DNA from: an uncultured bacterium
GTDB taxonomy: Bacteria; Verrucomicrobiota; Verrucomicrobiia; Verrucomicrobiales; Akkermansiaceae
Reading direction: 5' to 3'
DNA length: 36,724 nucleotides
Assembly (NCBI GenBank): GCA_945947905.1
Contig: CAMEZO010000007.1
Span: 1-36,724, forward strand
Shown: piece after piece, positions 17,552 to 27,040 of the stretch
Position numbering within the stretch: position 1 is the first letter of the stretch
How the letters are laid out: each line of letters starts with the position of its first letter
Notes under the pieces: model-generated
Databases searched by the model: none
The model's input: only the letters and a program-made list of their open reading frames with translations
What the model was told of the DNA's origin: nothing
Program-made: the position numbers and the translations under genes

Positions 17552-17560
17552 AGGCGCGGC

Positions 17561-17589
17561 ATTGTAACGGTGCGCCGCCGTTCTGTCAA
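17561..17589 (-). promoter_or_regulatory. Promoter of the L,D-transpeptidase gene
   Basis: On the minus strand TTGACA (17584-17589), 17 bp, TACAAT (17561-17566), 9 bp, ATG. A near-perfect sigma70 match; the expected transcript start is within 2-4 bases of the start codon. Confidence 0.8.
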
Positions 17590-17649
17590 GGCAATTCCGA
17601 CGCCCCTCGGGGGTATGACTCACAACAGCCCCCGCCGGAAATGCGGGTC

Positions 17650-17678
17650 TTGCCTTTTCCGGCGAGCTGTGCTACAAT
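17650..17678 (+). promoter_or_regulatory. Promoter of the menDBC operon
   Basis: TTGCCT (17650-17655), 17 bp, TACAAT (17673-17678), 6 bp, GTG at 17685. The expected transcript start coincides with the GTG, so menD is probably translated from a leaderless message. Confidence 0.7.
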
Positions 17679-17684
17679 CGGGAC

Positions 17685-19274
17685 GTGGCAGAATACAGCA
17701 ACATACCGGCGGTGCGCAGTTTGTGCGCGTTGGTGGCAGCGCACGGCATTCGATGCTGTGTGCTGTGTCCGGGTAGCAGAAATTCTCCCATTGTGCGCAC
17801 GTTGGGGGCCATGGATGGGATGGAGTGTCGGGAGGTAACGGATGAACGGAGCGCAGGCTTTGCGGCGCTCGGGTGGAGCAGCCGGGTCGGGGAGCCGGTG
17901 CTGCTGTGTGTCACCTCCGGCTCGGCCCTGCTGAATGTGCACCCTGCCGTGGCCGAGGCAGCCTACCGCAAGCTGCCCCTCTTGGTGGTGTCCGCCGACC
18001 GACCGGAGGAATGGATAGGCCAGCAGGACGGGCAGACGCTGCCGCAACCGGAGGTGTACGGCGGTCTTGTACGTTACGCCTGTCATCTACCCGCAGCCGA
18101 CGACGAAGCGGAGCGACTGCACCGCAACCGACTGATCAACGAAGCCCTGCTCGAACTGCGGCGGCACGGCGGAGGCCCCGTGCACATCAACATCCCCCTG
18201 CGGGAACCTTTATTCGGCACGGATGCCGCCCCCCTGCCGACGGAGCGGGTGATACGGCGCACGGAAATGGCCACCATGCGCCGCGAGGATGAAGAAGAGC
18301 TGCTGAACATCGTCGCACGCCTGCCGCGCAGACTGATTCTGTTAGGCCAATTACCCGAAGCCCCCGAGCTACCGCCGGAGTTGGCCGAAAAAGGATTTGC
18401 CCTAGCCGGCGAGCACCTGAGCAACGCAGCATCCCTCACCCAAACGCGCCCCGATGCCGTGCCGGGGGCGCAGAGCCCGCAGCTCCTCATCACGATGGGC
18501 GGTTGTTTGGTATCCAAGAAGCTGAAAAACATGCTGCGGCAGAACCCGCCGGAAGAGCACTGGCATGTGAGCCGAGACGGAGCATGCCCCGACACCTTCG
18601 GCTGCCTGACACGCTGCATCGAAGGCGACCCGACAGAGCTGTGGGAGCTGCTGGCCGCCTTCGCCGAACCCGGGGACACCGCCTATGCCGCCGCTTGGCA
18701 ACGCACCGTTCCGCCGCCGCAACATCCCTACTGCGGCCCCGCCCTCGTGGGCGCAGCCATGGCCGCTCTGCCACCGAACAGCGTGCTGCACTTGGCCAAC
18801 AGCTCCGCCGTGCGCTATGCGCAGTTCTTCCCCCTACCCCCGGGAACACATGTAGAATGCAACCGAGGCGTGAACGGCATCGAAGGCTCCCTCTCTGCGG
18901 CCCTGGGCTATGCGGAAGGCGACGAACGACTGAACCTGCTCATCATCGGCGACCTGAGCTTCTTCTACGACATGAACGCCCTGTGGCAGGCGCGGCCTAG
19001 CGGCAACATGCGCATCCTGCTCCTCAACAACGGCGGCGGCGGTATCTTCGATGCCCTGCCCGGCCTGCAGCCCACCCCCGCCATACGCGGCAACAACCCG
19101 CGCAGCGCCGAGGCCTGGGCACGCTGCTGCGGCTGGCGCTATCTACCCGTGCGCAGCGAACAAGACCTCCCCACCGCCGTGACGGCACTCACTTCCCCCT
19201 GCTCCCCCGCCCCCGTGCTGGTGGAAGCCTTCACCGACAGCGTGAACGATGCACAAATACTCCGACAGATATGA
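17685..19274 (+). CDS. menD: SEPHCHC synthase (menaquinone biosynthesis)
   Basis: 529 aa. A thiamine-diphosphate enzyme that adds the succinyl semialdehyde unit from 2-oxoglutarate to isochorismate, the first committed step of the classical menaquinone route. The N-terminal CPGSRNSPI and [13 protein letters not shown] (with the cofactor-activating Glu) and [16 protein letters not shown] are typical. The C-terminal part has [32 protein letters not shown] and the ThDP/Mg segment [12 protein letters not shown] with [11 protein letters not shown]. The start is GTG 17685, at the predicted transcript start. The stop overlaps menB by 4 bases (ATGA). The genes for isochorismate synthase and MenH are not in the window. 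Confidence 0.95.
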   Translation: MAEYSNIPAVRSLCALVAAHGIRCCVLCPGSRNSPIVRTLGAMDGMECREVTDERSAGFAALGWSSRVGEPVLLCVTSGSALLNVHPAVAEAAYRKLPLLVVSADRPEEWIGQQDGQTLPQPEVYGGLVRYACHLPAADDEAERLHRNRLINEALLELRRHGGGPVHINIPLREPLFGTDAAPLPTERVIRRTEMATMRREDEEELLNIVARLPRRLILLGQLPEAPELPPELAEKGFALAGEHLSNAASLTQTRPDAVPGAQSPQLLITMGGCLVSKKLKNMLRQNPPEEHWHVSRDGACPDTFGCLTRCIEGDPTELWELLAAFAEPGDTAYAAAWQRTVPPPQHPYCGPALVGAAMAALPPNSVLHLANSSAVRYAQFFPLPPGTHVECNRGVNGIEGSLSAALGYAEGDERLNLLIIGDLSFFYDMNALWQARPSGNMRILLLNNGGGGIFDALPGLQPTPAIRGNNPRSAEAWARCCGWRYLPVRSEQDLPTAVTALTSPCSPAPVLVEAFTDSVNDAQILRQI

Positions 19275-20089
19275 AACACGACTGGACCCCCATCAAAGAA
19301 TACCGCGAAATCCTCTTTGAACAATACAACGGCATTGCCCGAATCACCATCAACCGCGAACGCTACCGCAACGCCTTCACCCCGCTGACCACAGCCGAGA
19401 TGAGCGATGCCCTGCACCTGTGCCGCGAGATGCCGAATATATCGGTCGTGGTGCTCACCGGCGCCGGCGACACGGCCTTCTGCGCGGGCGGCGACATGAA
19501 CGTGAAAGGACGCGGCGGCTATGTGGACGAAGCGGGCGTTCCCCGGCTCTCCGTGTTAGATGTACAGAAGCAGATCCGCAGCCTGCCCAAGCCTGTTATC
19601 GCCGCTGTGAACGGCTTTGCTATCGGCGGCGGCCATGTGCTGCATGTCGTCTGCGACCTCACCATTGCCTCCGAGAACGCCGTCTTCGGCCAAACCGGCC
19701 CGCGCGTGGGCAGCTTCGATGCCGGCTTCGGCTCCTCATACATGGCCCGCTGCATCGGCCAGAAAAAGACACGCGAGATCTGGTTCCTCTGCCGCAAATA
19801 TACGGCACAAGAGGCCCTCGACATGGGCTTGGTCAACAAGGTGGTTCCCCTTGCGCAACTGGAGGACGAATACGTGCAATGGGCGGAGGAGATGATGCAG
19901 CACTCCCCCATTGCCCTGCGCCTTATCAAAGCCGGACTCAACGCCGAGCTGGACGGCCAAGCAGGCATCCAGGAACTGGCGGGCGACGCCACCATGCTGT
20001 ATTATATGTGTGACGAAGCCCACGAAGGCTCCCGCGCCTTCCTGGAGAAACGCAAACCGGACTTCTCGCAATACCCCAAGCTGCCATGA
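19271..20089 (+). CDS. menB: 1,4-dihydroxy-2-naphthoyl-CoA synthase
   Basis: 272 aa. A crotonase-fold enzyme that closes the second ring of the naphthoquinone from o-succinylbenzoyl-CoA. The oxyanion-hole segments [13 protein letters not shown] and [15 protein letters not shown] are present. The stretch [20 protein letters not shown] is nearly the same as in E. coli MenB, as is the C-terminal [19 protein letters not shown]. Length and active-site pattern fit MenB rather than a general enoyl-CoA hydratase. It overlaps menD by 4 bases and menC by 4 bases, so translation is coupled. Confidence 0.96.
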   Translation: MKHDWTPIKEYREILFEQYNGIARITINRERYRNAFTPLTTAEMSDALHLCREMPNISVVVLTGAGDTAFCAGGDMNVKGRGGYVDEAGVPRLSVLDVQKQIRSLPKPVIAAVNGFAIGGGHVLHVVCDLTIASENAVFGQTGPRVGSFDAGFGSSYMARCIGQKKTREIWFLCRKYTAQEALDMGLVNKVVPLAQLEDEYVQWAEEMMQHSPIALRLIKAGLNAELDGQAGIQELAGDATMLYYMCDEAHEGSRAFLEKRKPDFSQYPKLP

Positions 20090-21090
20090 TGCGGCACCGG
20101 CTCCGCTGTCCCGGTCTGCGCCTGCACGTGCAACGGCGGGTGCTGCACTTCCGCGCCCCCAAGCGCACCTCCCTCCACACCCTGCGAGAGCGGGTAACAT
20201 ACATCATCACCGCCCGCGACGCCGAGGGCCGCGAGGGACACGGCGAGAGCTGCCGCATGCCGGGACGCTCCCCCGAACCGGAGGCGGGCTACGCCGAAGC
20301 TCTGGAAGCCGCCTGCCGCCGGGTCGAGGCGCAGGAAGGTTTGGCCCCGGACGACCTACGGGACTTCCCCTCCGCGCGCTTCGGCATCGAATGCGCCCTG
20401 ACAGACCTCTTCGACCTATGGCCGAAGGAACCGGCACGGGCCGAGCTGCACCGGCTCATCTGGCCCGGCACGGCGGAAGACATGCTCGCGGCCATGGAGC
20501 AGGGCGCGCAACAGGGCTTCCGCGTCCTCAAGTTCAAGCTGGGGGCCCTCCCCTTTGCAGAAGAGCTCGAGCTGGTGCGCGAGGCCGCCCGACGCTTTCC
20601 TCACTGCACCCTGCACGGCGATGCTAACGGAGCCTATTCACCGGAGAATCTCCTCCCCCGAGCGGAAGCCCTGGCAGCGGCGGGGCTTCATTGGCTGGAG
20701 CAACCGCTGCCCCCCGGCTCCCCCGATTCATCGGCCCTGCTGCCCGCCCTGCCCCTCCCCGTCGCGCTGGACGAAGAGCTGACACCCCACTGCTCCCGTG
20801 AGGCCCGGGAACGGCTCCTGGACGAGCTGAAGCCCGACATGATTATCATCAAGCCCATGCTGCACGGCGGCATGGCAGGCGCAGAAGAATGGGCTGCCGC
20901 CGCCGAAACCCGAGGCATCGCGTGGCGGGCCAATTCGGCGCTGGAGAGCCACATCGGCCTGCAGGCCCTGCTGCGTTGGTGCGCCCACCGCGCCCCCGGA
21001 GCCATCCAGGGACTCGGCACCGGACAACTCTACACCGACGACCTACCCACGCCCCTCCGTTTCTGCCCGCCGCATCTTTTTTTGACATAA
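20086..21090 (+). CDS. menC: o-Succinylbenzoate synthase
   Basis: 334 aa, enolase superfamily. Dehydrates SHCHC to o-succinylbenzoate. The barrel carries the expected residues: KxK in VLKFKLG (about residue 148), metal ligands in DANGAY, LEQPLP and LDEEL, and the last Lys in IIKPMLHGG. The N-terminal capping domain is divergent and Arg-rich. ATG 20086 overlaps the menB stop; a second ATG directly follows. The order menD-menB-menC, without menH or menE, differs from the E. coli cluster. It ends 40 bp before the next gene. Confidence 0.9.
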   Translation: MMRHRLRCPGLRLHVQRRVLHFRAPKRTSLHTLRERVTYIITARDAEGREGHGESCRMPGRSPEPEAGYAEALEAACRRVEAQEGLAPDDLRDFPSARFGIECALTDLFDLWPKEPARAELHRLIWPGTAEDMLAAMEQGAQQGFRVLKFKLGALPFAEELELVREAARRFPHCTLHGDANGAYSPENLLPRAEALAAAGLHWLEQPLPPGSPDSSALLPALPLPVALDEELTPHCSREARERLLDELKPDMIIIKPMLHGGMAGAEEWAAAAETRGIAWRANSALESHIGLQALLRWCAHRAPGAIQGLGTGQLYTDDLPTPLRFCPPHLFLT

Positions 21091-21130
21091 TTTGAACGAA
21101 CGGGCCGCCAGCGGTGTCTCACGCTGTATT

Positions 21131-22015
21131 ATGAAAGCAGCAAAACTCCTCGCATTAGCCCTCGCGGCCGCCCCGTTGGCCGTGGCCGATATTATTGTTC
21201 CCCCCGCCCCCCGCGCCTTCTCGATCACCGATGACTGCGATGTGATGGCAGAAAACACCGTCCGCGCCACACTGGTGAGCAAGACCGACACCACCGCTGT
21301 GTTTGAGGTGCTGGAGAACCTGGCCTACAACCGCCCCGTGCGCTACGGCGACCCGAAACTCACCAACAATGCCCGCTTCGAGGTCTCCCTTACCCCCGTA
21401 CCCGGCCAGCCCGCTGCCGTGGCACAGAAGATCGCCGGCATGCAGCCCGGTGAGGAGGCCACCATGATCGTGCGCCACCTCTTCCTCTTCGCCCCCGCCG
21501 CCGGGCAGGACCCGAACGTGCGCCCCGTCACCCGCATTGCGCTGCGCAAGGATGCCGTCGCCCCCACTCCCGCCCCGATGCCGGGCACCGGTCTGACGGG
21601 CATCCCCGCCGGCAGCATGCACTCGGAGAGCGTCTCCGTCACCGTCATCAACGGCGTCCGCACCGAGATCCGCACCACCACGGACCAGCTCCCCGGCCAG
21701 CCGCCCGTCACCCGTAAATATGTGAACGGCGTGGAGGTTGACCCTGCCACGAACGCCCCCCTGACCACCCCCACCCCGTCAACACCGGCAGCTCCGGCGA
21801 CACCTGCCACCCCGCAGCAGCCCGCCGCCCCTGCGGCCCCGGCCCAACTGCCGGCCACACCCCTTACCCCGGCCACCCCGGCCACCCCGGTAGCTCCCGC
21901 CGCACCGGCTCAACTGCCGGCGACTCCTGCCGCCCCGGTTGCCCCGGCTCCGCAGCCCGCAGCCCCCGCCGGCTCCACGGCTAACGACGAGTCGCAGACG
22001 ATCATCGAAAACTGA
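21131..22015 (+). CDS. Secreted protein with Pro/Ala/Thr-rich tail
   Basis: 294 aa, not recognised. A signal peptide (MKAAKLLALALAAAPLAVA) is followed by a domain of about 115 residues with beta-strand character (FEVLENLAYNRPVRYGDP, EEATMIVRHLFLFAP), a linker, and from about residue 215 a low-complexity tail built of PATP/PAAPAQL units. AAPAQLPATP occurs twice. The tail could span the cell wall or be glycosylated; that is inference. The start ATG 21131 is chosen because it opens the signal peptide; the frame is open 39 bp further upstream. No promoter with the local spacing precedes it, and it starts 40 bp after menC, so it is probably cotranscribed with the menaquinone genes although nothing shows a shared function. 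Confidence 0.75.
   Translation: MKAAKLLALALAAAPLAVADIIVPPAPRAFSITDDCDVMAENTVRATLVSKTDTTAVFEVLENLAYNRPVRYGDPKLTNNARFEVSLTPVPGQPAAVAQKIAGMQPGEEATMIVRHLFLFAPAAGQDPNVRPVTRIALRKDAVAPTPAPMPGTGLTGIPAGSMHSESVSVTVINGVRTEIRTTTDQLPGQPPVTRKYVNGVEVDPATNAPLTTPTPSTPAAPATPATPQQPAAPAAPAQLPATPLTPATPATPVAPAAPAQLPATPAAPVAPAPQPAAPAGSTANDESQTIIEN
21775..21995 (+). repeat. Coding low-complexity repeat (Pro/Ala/Thr)
   Basis: Imperfect tandem codons for PAAP, PATP and QLPATP in the tail of the secreted protein. The core CGGCYCAACTGCCGGC occurs near 21840 and 21907. Such a tract can change length by slippage without shifting the frame. Confidence 0.7.
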
Positions 22016-22041
22016 ACCTCGGTCTCGTCCTCTACCCGACA

Positions 22042-22077
22042 CCCCCGCGCCCTTCCCGGGTTGCGGGGGAGTTTTTT
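22042..22077 (+). terminator. Terminator of the menDBC operon
   Basis: CCCCCGC (22042-22048), 14-nt loop, GCGGGGG (22063-22069), then AGTTTTTT. A strong intrinsic terminator 26 bp past the last stop codon. Confidence 0.9.
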
Positions 22078-22104
22078 ATCCGAGAAACGAGCACCACGCC
22101 CCCG

Positions 22105-22117
22105 CCCCCCCCCCCCC
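22105..22117. repeat. C13 homopolymer
   Basis: Thirteen consecutive C (G on the other strand), preceded by five C and one G, between the menDBC terminator and the convergent rsmE stop. It lies outside any recognised coding frame or promoter. Confidence 0.9.
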
Positions 22118-22141
22118 GAGGGAGCATGACAAACGGTCGCC

Positions 22142-22879
22142 TCAATCCAAGGCGTAACGCGCGGCGGAAAGAGCCATAAACGCCGCCGTCTCAACGCGCA
22201 GGATGATGGGCCCCAGGGAAATGGGCGCGTAACCCGCCGCAGCGGAAGCGGCATATTCCGCGGGAGAAAAGTCCCCCTCCGGCCCGATGAGAAGCACAAC
22301 AGCCCTGTGACCGGCGGCACGGGCAGCCTCCAGCGTCTCGCGCATGGGCCGCGCCTCGGGCGTGATGGCGCACTGCAGCCGGAGGGACGGCAGATCCGCG
22401 CGCTGCAGGAAGCGGGGGAAAGCCTGCGGCGGCTCCACCACGGGGAGCAGGTTCACCCCGGATTGCTTGCAGGCCTCCAGAACGGTTCGCTGCCACTTGG
22501 CAGCCTTGGCAGCGGCATCCCCCGCACCGGGGCGGGCGATGGTGCGCTCCGTCACCAACGGGATGATGCGGCAGGCCCCGAGCTCCACCGCCTTTTGGGC
22601 GATGAGGTCCATATTCGCCCCCTTGGGGATGGCGATGGCCAGGGTTATCTGCGCCACGGGAGGCAGCGGCGGCAGCGGACGCAGCACCTGCAGCTGCATG
22701 GCAGAGCTTCCCTCCGACTGCACCAAGCGAGCCACGGCAGCCCGCCCCGCGCCGTCGAATACCTCCACCTCCTCACCCGGGCGCAGGCGCATCACGCGCA
22801 GGGCATGGCGCGCCTCCTCCCCCTCCACGCGCAGGGAGGGGGCATCGAAATCCGCCCCGGGTGTATAACAACGGTGCAT
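22142..22879 (-). CDS. rsmE: 16S rRNA m3U1498 methyltransferase
   Basis: 245 aa. A SPOUT-class methyltransferase that methylates U1498 of 16S rRNA. The N-terminal PUA-like domain (HALRVMRLRPGEEVEVFDGAG) and the C-terminal knot are clear: KGANMDLIAQKAVELGACRI, the SAM-binding LLIGPEGDFSPAE and LGPIILRVETAAFMAL. The start at 22879 shares one base with the dnaJ stop (TGATG). A longer frame to 22921 would run into dnaJ and is rejected. Last gene of the grpE-dnaJ-rsmE operon. Confidence 0.94.
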   Translation of the reverse strand: MHRCYTPGADFDAPSLRVEGEEARHALRVMRLRPGEEVEVFDGAGRAAVARLVQSEGSSAMQLQVLRPLPPLPPVAQITLAIAIPKGANMDLIAQKAVELGACRIIPLVTERTIARPGAGDAAAKAAKWQRTVLEACKQSGVNLLPVVEPPQAFPRFLQRADLPSLRLQCAITPEARPMRETLEAARAAGHRAVVLLIGPEGDFSPAEYAASAAAGYAPISLGPIILRVETAAFMALSAARYALD

Positions 22880-24021
22880 CAGGAAAGATACTTGCGCGCA
22901 CGGGCGGCGAACTCCGCACACTCCGGCTGGTTGGCCTCCTTCAGCGTCTCGGCGAAAGCCTCCAGGGCCTTCTTCTGCGAGCTGCTGAGGTCAGAGGGGA
23001 TCTCCACCTGCACCTCCACCAGCAGGTCCCCGCGCCCGGAGCCCTTGAGGACGGGCATTCCCTTATCGCGCAGGCGGAAAGTGGTACCATTCCGGGTAGC
23101 CGCCGGCAGTTTCAACTTCGCGGGGCCGTCCGGGGTCGGCACGGTAATCACGCCACCGGTCAGGGCCAGGGCGAGCGGCACGGGCATCTCGCAGAGCAGG
23201 TCATTCCCCTCGCGGGTGAACACCTCGTTGGGCTTCACCTCCAAGAACACATAGAGGTCCCCCGTCTCGCCGCCGTGCACGCCGGCATCTCCGTTGGAGG
23301 TAGAGCGCAGGCGCGTCCCCGTCTTCACACCGGCCGGCACATTCAGGGTAATCTGCACATCCTTGTGCACACGGCCCTCCCCGCGGCACTTGGGACAGGG
23401 GTTGCTGATGGTCTGCCCCGCACCATGGCAGGTGGGGCAGGTGCTCTGCTGCACGAAGAAACCGCTCTGGCGCGTCACCACCCCCGTTCCGTGGCAGGTG
23501 GGGCAGGTCTTGAAGCCGGCCGTGCCGTCCTTGGAGCCCGTGGCATGGCAGGCCTCGCAAGGCACCAGTCGCTCGATCTCCAGCGTCTTGGTGCAGCCGT
23601 GGTAGGCCTCCTCCAGCGTGATGTCCAGGTCATAGCGCAGGTCGCCGCCGGGCTGACGGGGATCCGCCTTGCGGCGTCCGCCGCCGAAACCGCCGAACCC
23701 ACCGAATCCCCCCATGCCGCCGAACATCTGGGCGAAAATGTCCATGGGGTCGGCAAAGCCACCGCCCGCGCCGCCGCCGGCGCCGTTCATGCCGCCGTTT
23801 TTGAAGGCCTCGTGCCCCATGCGGTCGTAGGCCGCGCGCTTGTCGGCATCGCTCAAGACCTCGTAGGCCTCGCCGATCTCCTTGAACTTCTCCTCGGCGG
23901 CCTTGTCATCCGGATTGCGGTCCGGATGATACTTCATGGCCAGCTTGCGGTAGGCTTTCTTGATGGTAGCATCATCGGCGTTCTTGTCCACGCCGAGAAT
24001 CTGGTAATAATCCTGTGCCAT
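22879..24021 (-). CDS. dnaJ: Chaperone DnaJ (Hsp40)
   Basis: 380 aa. Stimulates the ATPase of DnaK and delivers unfolded substrates. The J domain has the HPD motif at residues 32-34, followed by a Gly/Phe-rich region with repeated GGFGGFGG. The zinc domain has all four CxxCxGxG-type repeats ([32 protein letters not shown]), and the C-terminal substrate-binding domains follow. This is a full type-I DnaJ. It is 20 bp downstream of grpE and coupled to rsmE. dnaK is not in the window. Confidence 0.97.
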   Translation of the reverse strand: MAQDYYQILGVDKNADDATIKKAYRKLAMKYHPDRNPDDKAAEEKFKEIGEAYEVLSDADKRAAYDRMGHEAFKNGGMNGAGGGAGGGFADPMDIFAQMFGGMGGFGGFGGFGGGRRKADPRQPGGDLRYDLDITLEEAYHGCTKTLEIERLVPCEACHATGSKDGTAGFKTCPTCHGTGVVTRQSGFFVQQSTCPTCHGAGQTISNPCPKCRGEGRVHKDVQITLNVPAGVKTGTRLRSTSNGDAGVHGGETGDLYVFLEVKPNEVFTREGNDLLCEMPVPLALALTGGVITVPTPDGPAKLKLPAATRNGTTFRLRDKGMPVLKGSGRGDLLVEVQVEIPSDLSSSQKKALEAFAETLKEANQPECAEFAARARKYLS

Positions 24022-24041
24022 AGCAAATCTTGCGTGGAATG

Positions 24042-24617
24042 TTAGGCCTTATCCTCCTGCTTCTCGGGCGCGGCAGCCGTCACCACATTCACGGGGCGCA
24101 GCAGGCGGTCCTTGAGTCGGAAGCCGCGGCGCAGGATGCGCAGGATGGTTCCCTCCGGTTGGTCGGAGGCCTCGCTCATGATGGCCTCGTGCAGGTTGTG
24201 GTCGAACATCTGCCCCGGCTCGCAGGGGATGGCTTGCACGCCCTGCCCCTCCAGGAAGGAATGCAGCTGCTTCTGCACCATGCTCATGCCCACATAAATC
24301 ATGGAGGAGGTATCCTGCCCGGCCATCTGCATGCCCATTTCGAAGTTATCGATAACAGGCAGAAGCTCCTCCAGCAGGCCCTGGTTCGCATACTTGGCGA
24401 ACTCGGCGCGCTCCTTGGTGCAGCGCTTGCGGTAGTTGTCGTATTCGGCCGCGGTGCGCAGGGCGGTCTCGCGCCACTTGGTCAGCTCGTCCACGGGCTG
24501 TTCGGGGGTCTCCTCTGCGGGGGCCTGCTGCGGTGCGGCTTCATCGGGGCTCTGCGCGGTCTCATCGGCGGGGATGTCCTCCTGTCCTTGCTCGTTCTTG
24601 ATTTCGTCTTCGTTCAT
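24042..24617 (-). CDS. grpE: Nucleotide exchange factor GrpE
   Basis: 191 aa. Releases ADP from DnaK. An acidic, Pro/Gln-rich disordered N-terminus (1-45) precedes the long dimerising helix ([20 protein letters not shown]) and the C-terminal beta domain ([20 protein letters not shown]). The ATG at 24617 is chosen over an upstream ATG at 24704 because a consensus promoter occupies 24624-24652 and the GrpE-like acidic sequence begins here. No CIRCE element is visible, so heat control by HrcA is not indicated. Confidence 0.95.
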   Translation of the reverse strand: MNEDEIKNEQGQEDIPADETAQSPDEAAPQQAPAEETPEQPVDELTKWRETALRTAAEYDNYRKRCTKERAEFAKYANQGLLEELLPVIDNFEMGMQMAGQDTSSMIYVGMSMVQKQLHSFLEGQGVQAIPCEPGQMFDHNLHEAIMSEASDQPEGTILRILRRGFRLKDRLLRPVNVVTAAAPEKQEDKA

Positions 24618-24623
24618 GGCCGT

Positions 24624-24652
24624 ATAATACCCCCAAAGCGCCCCTGCGTCAA
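24624..24652 (-). promoter_or_regulatory. Promoter of the grpE-dnaJ-rsmE operon
   Basis: On the minus strand TTGACG (24647-24652), 17 bp, TATTAT (24624-24629), 6 bp, ATG. The -10 is so close to the start codon that the message should be leaderless. Confidence 0.7.
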
Positions 24653-24716
24653 CCACCCGTTGCGGCATACCGTCGGAAAGTCTCGGCAAAATGACAGAAC
24701 GCACCGCATCCCGCGC

Positions 24717-24745
24717 TTGACATCCCCCCTGCGCTGTGCCACAAT
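24717..24745 (+). promoter_or_regulatory. Promoter of the alpha/beta hydrolase gene
   Basis: TTGACA (24717-24722), 17 bp, CACAAT (24740-24745), 7 bp, ATG 24753. An in-frame ATG at 24744 lies inside the -10 and is therefore unlikely to be the start. Confidence 0.65.
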
Positions 24746-24752
24746 GGCGGGC

Positions 24753-25610
24753 ATGAAGAAGCTGTGTGCCATCGTGACGAACCTGCTGCTGACGGTTCCT
24801 TTCTCCCTGCTGTTGCTTGTGACGGCCCTTTGGTTGGTCTGCACGGCGATGGGTTGCTCACCCATCAACCGCTTGGTCTACCCCGGCAGCCTGCACTCCA
24901 TGCCGGATGCCGCCTGCGGGCACGAGCAGCAGCATATTACCCTGAAGACGCCGGACGGTACGCAGTTGGCGGGCTGGTTCTTCAACCGGGGCACGGGTAA
25001 GCCGCTCGTGATGATGTTCGGCGGTAACAATATGAACGTGGGTTCCTTCACGGACATCGCAGCGGCGGATTCCGAGCGCTCCTACCTGCTGTTGAATTAC
25101 CGAGGCTACGGCGACAGCAAGGGAACCCCGAACCAGAAGGACATTGTGCGGGATGCCGTGTATGCCCTGGAGCTCAAGCAGGCGGAGCTCGGCAACCCGC
25201 CGGTGATCATCGTGGGCTACAGCATCGGCACGGGGGTGGCCTGCCAAGTGGCTTCCTCGGGAACCATTGTCCCGTCCAAGCTGATCCTGATCTGTCCCTT
25301 CGACTCGCTCACTTCCGTGGCCACCGGTTTTGTGCCGCTGCTGCCGCATCTCCTGCTCTCGGACAGCTACGATTCCGTTGCGGCGGTCTCGCGTCTCTAC
25401 TGTCCCATCAGCATTCTGCGCGCGCAGTTCGATGAGGTCATTGCTCCGAAGCACACGGACCGCCTGATCGAGGAAATCACGAAGAGGCGTAAACAGAAGA
25501 CGCCTAAACAAAGCCCGGCCGTCTTCTCCTTCCCCGCCGGGCATAACAACATCTTCTCCGCGCCGGGATTCAACGAAACCCTGCGGCAGCAGATGGAGCT
25601 TACCCGCTGA
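24753..25610 (+). CDS. Membrane-anchored alpha/beta hydrolase
   Basis: 285 aa. A hydrophobic N-terminal segment (residues 8-33) ends in TAMGC; Cys35 could be lipidated, but the box is not typical, so a signal anchor is equally possible. The hydrolase fold has the oxyanion strand LVMMFGGNN, the loop NYRGYGDSKG, the nucleophile elbow GYSIG (Ser157), an acid at Asp227 (RAQFDE) and His264 (PAGHNN), so the triad is complete. It resembles the YfhR/FSH-type serine hydrolases. Its substrate is unknown. It is divergent from grpE and 57 bp upstream of hemL, which has its own promoter. Confidence 0.82.
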   Translation: MKKLCAIVTNLLLTVPFSLLLLVTALWLVCTAMGCSPINRLVYPGSLHSMPDAACGHEQQHITLKTPDGTQLAGWFFNRGTGKPLVMMFGGNNMNVGSFTDIAAADSERSYLLLNYRGYGDSKGTPNQKDIVRDAVYALELKQAELGNPPVIIVGYSIGTGVACQVASSGTIVPSKLILICPFDSLTSVATGFVPLLPHLLLSDSYDSVAAVSRLYCPISILRAQFDEVIAPKHTDRLIEEITKRRKQKTPKQSPAVFSFPAGHNNIFSAPGFNETLRQQMELTR

Positions 25611-25632
25611 GCCCCGCGGCCGCAATTCGGGC

Positions 25633-25661
25633 TTGCATGCGGGGCGGGCATGCCGTATACT
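25633..25661 (+). promoter_or_regulatory. Promoter of hemL
   Basis: TTGCAT (25633-25638), 17 bp, TATACT (25656-25661), 6 bp, ATG 25668. Confidence 0.7.
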
Positions 25662-25667
25662 GGGCGC

Positions 25668-26954
25668 ATGCCTATTTCCGATGAGCTGTTTGAGCGGGCC
25701 TGCCGGGTGATACCGGGCGGGGTCAATTCTCCCGTGCGGGCTTTCCGCCGCTTGGGTCGTGCACCTTTCTTCGTAACAGAAGCCGCGGGGGCTCACCTCC
25801 GCGATGAGGATGGGCGGGAGTACATCGACTACGTGGGCACTTGGGGGCCTGCCATTCTGGGCCACGCGCCGCAGTGTGTGCTGAAGGCCGTGCAGGAGGC
25901 CGTGCCGCGCGGGCTGGGCTACGGCATTCCGACGCGGGTGGAGGTGGACATGGCGGAGACCATCTGCCGCTTTTTCCCGAATATCGAGAAGGTGCGCATG
26001 ACCAACAGCGGTACGGAGGCCACCATGAGCGCCGTGCGACTGGCGCGCGGTTTCACCGGGCGGCCCTACATCATCAAGTTTGCGGGCTGTTACCACGGTC
26101 ATGCGGACAGCCTGCTGGTGTGCGCCGGCAGCGGGGCCCTGACCCACGGTGAGCCGGACAGCGCGGGGGTGCCGGCGGAGTATGCCGCGCTGACGCTGGT
26201 GCTGCCCTACAACGACACCGCCGCCGTGCAGGCAGCTTTCGCAAGCCACCCGGGACAGATCGCGGGTATCATCGTGGAGCCTTACCCCGGGAACGCCGGT
26301 TTCTACCTGCCCAAGCCCGGTTTCCTGCAATACCTGCGCGACATCACGGCGCGGGAGGGGGCTTTGCTCATTTTCGATGAGGTCATGACCGGGTTCCGCA
26401 TCTCGCCTTCCGGGGTGCAGGGGAAGGAGGGTATCTGCCCGGATATCACGACCCTCGGTAAGATCATCGGCGGCGGGCTCCCCGTCGGGGCGTTCGGCGG
26501 GCGGCGGGACATCATGGACTGCGTGTCGCCCCTCGGGCCGGTCTACCAAGCCGGCACGCTCAGCGGCAATCCCGTGGCCATGGCTGCGGGGCTCGCCCAA
26601 CTGCGCGAGCTGGAGAGCACGGATGCCTACGCGCGGCTGGAGTCCCTCGGCGCGCGGCTGGAGGAGGGGCTGCGGCGTACCCTGCACGACCTGCACCTGC
26701 CTCTCACCTTCAAGCGCAGCGGGTCCATGTTCTGCCTCTTCTTCACCACGCAGGATGTGGTGGATCTGGACACCGCGCAGACGGGGGATTTCGAGATGTT
26801 CCGCCGCTACTTCCTCTCCATGCTGGAACAGGGGGTGTACGTGGCGCCCTCGCCCTACGAGACCGGGTTCATCTCCACGGCGCACACGGAGGCGGACATC
26901 AATGCCACCGTGGCGGCCATGGACCGGGCCCTGCGCTGTGCCGTCGGTCGCTGA
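25668..26954 (+). CDS. hemL: Glutamate-1-semialdehyde 2,1-aminomutase
   Basis: 428 aa. A PLP enzyme that turns glutamate-1-semialdehyde into 5-aminolevulinate, the start of haem synthesis by the C5 pathway. The N-terminal PGGVNSPVRAF, the cofactor region NSGTEATMSAVRLAR, FDEVMTGFR (Asp237) and TTLGKIIGGGLPVGAFGG with the Schiff-base Lys265 are diagnostic and separate it from other class-III transaminases. The ATG at 25668 is chosen: the next ATG upstream (25650) lies inside the promoter. The gene is monocistronic by promoter evidence; hisS follows 86 bp later. Confidence 0.95.
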   Translation: MPISDELFERACRVIPGGVNSPVRAFRRLGRAPFFVTEAAGAHLRDEDGREYIDYVGTWGPAILGHAPQCVLKAVQEAVPRGLGYGIPTRVEVDMAETICRFFPNIEKVRMTNSGTEATMSAVRLARGFTGRPYIIKFAGCYHGHADSLLVCAGSGALTHGEPDSAGVPAEYAALTLVLPYNDTAAVQAAFASHPGQIAGIIVEPYPGNAGFYLPKPGFLQYLRDITAREGALLIFDEVMTGFRISPSGVQGKEGICPDITTLGKIIGGGLPVGAFGGRRDIMDCVSPLGPVYQAGTLSGNPVAMAAGLAQLRELESTDAYARLESLGARLEEGLRRTLHDLHLPLTFKRSGSMFCLFFTTQDVVDLDTAQTGDFEMFRRYFLSMLEQGVYVAPSPYETGFISTAHTEADINATVAAMDRALRCAVGR

Positions 26955-26986
26955 CGCTCCCGCTGCGGCAGGTCGCAAATACAGGC

Positions 26987-27014
26987 TTGAAATCTGCCGC
27001 GGCTCGTGTATAAT
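26987..27014 (+). promoter_or_regulatory. Promoter of hisS
   Basis: TTGAAA (26987-26992), 16 bp, perfect TATAAT (27009-27014). ATG 27041 is 26 bp further, so this message should have a leader of about 20 nt; it has no strong Shine-Dalgarno sequence. Confidence 0.75.
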
Positions 27015-27040
27015 ACCCCCAACCTCATTTTTCATCACAT

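Noticed and set aside
21775-21995. Possible CRISPR-like or tandem DNA repeat
   Set aside because: The repeats are in frame, irregular in length and code for Pro/Ala/Thr units; there are no unique spacers.
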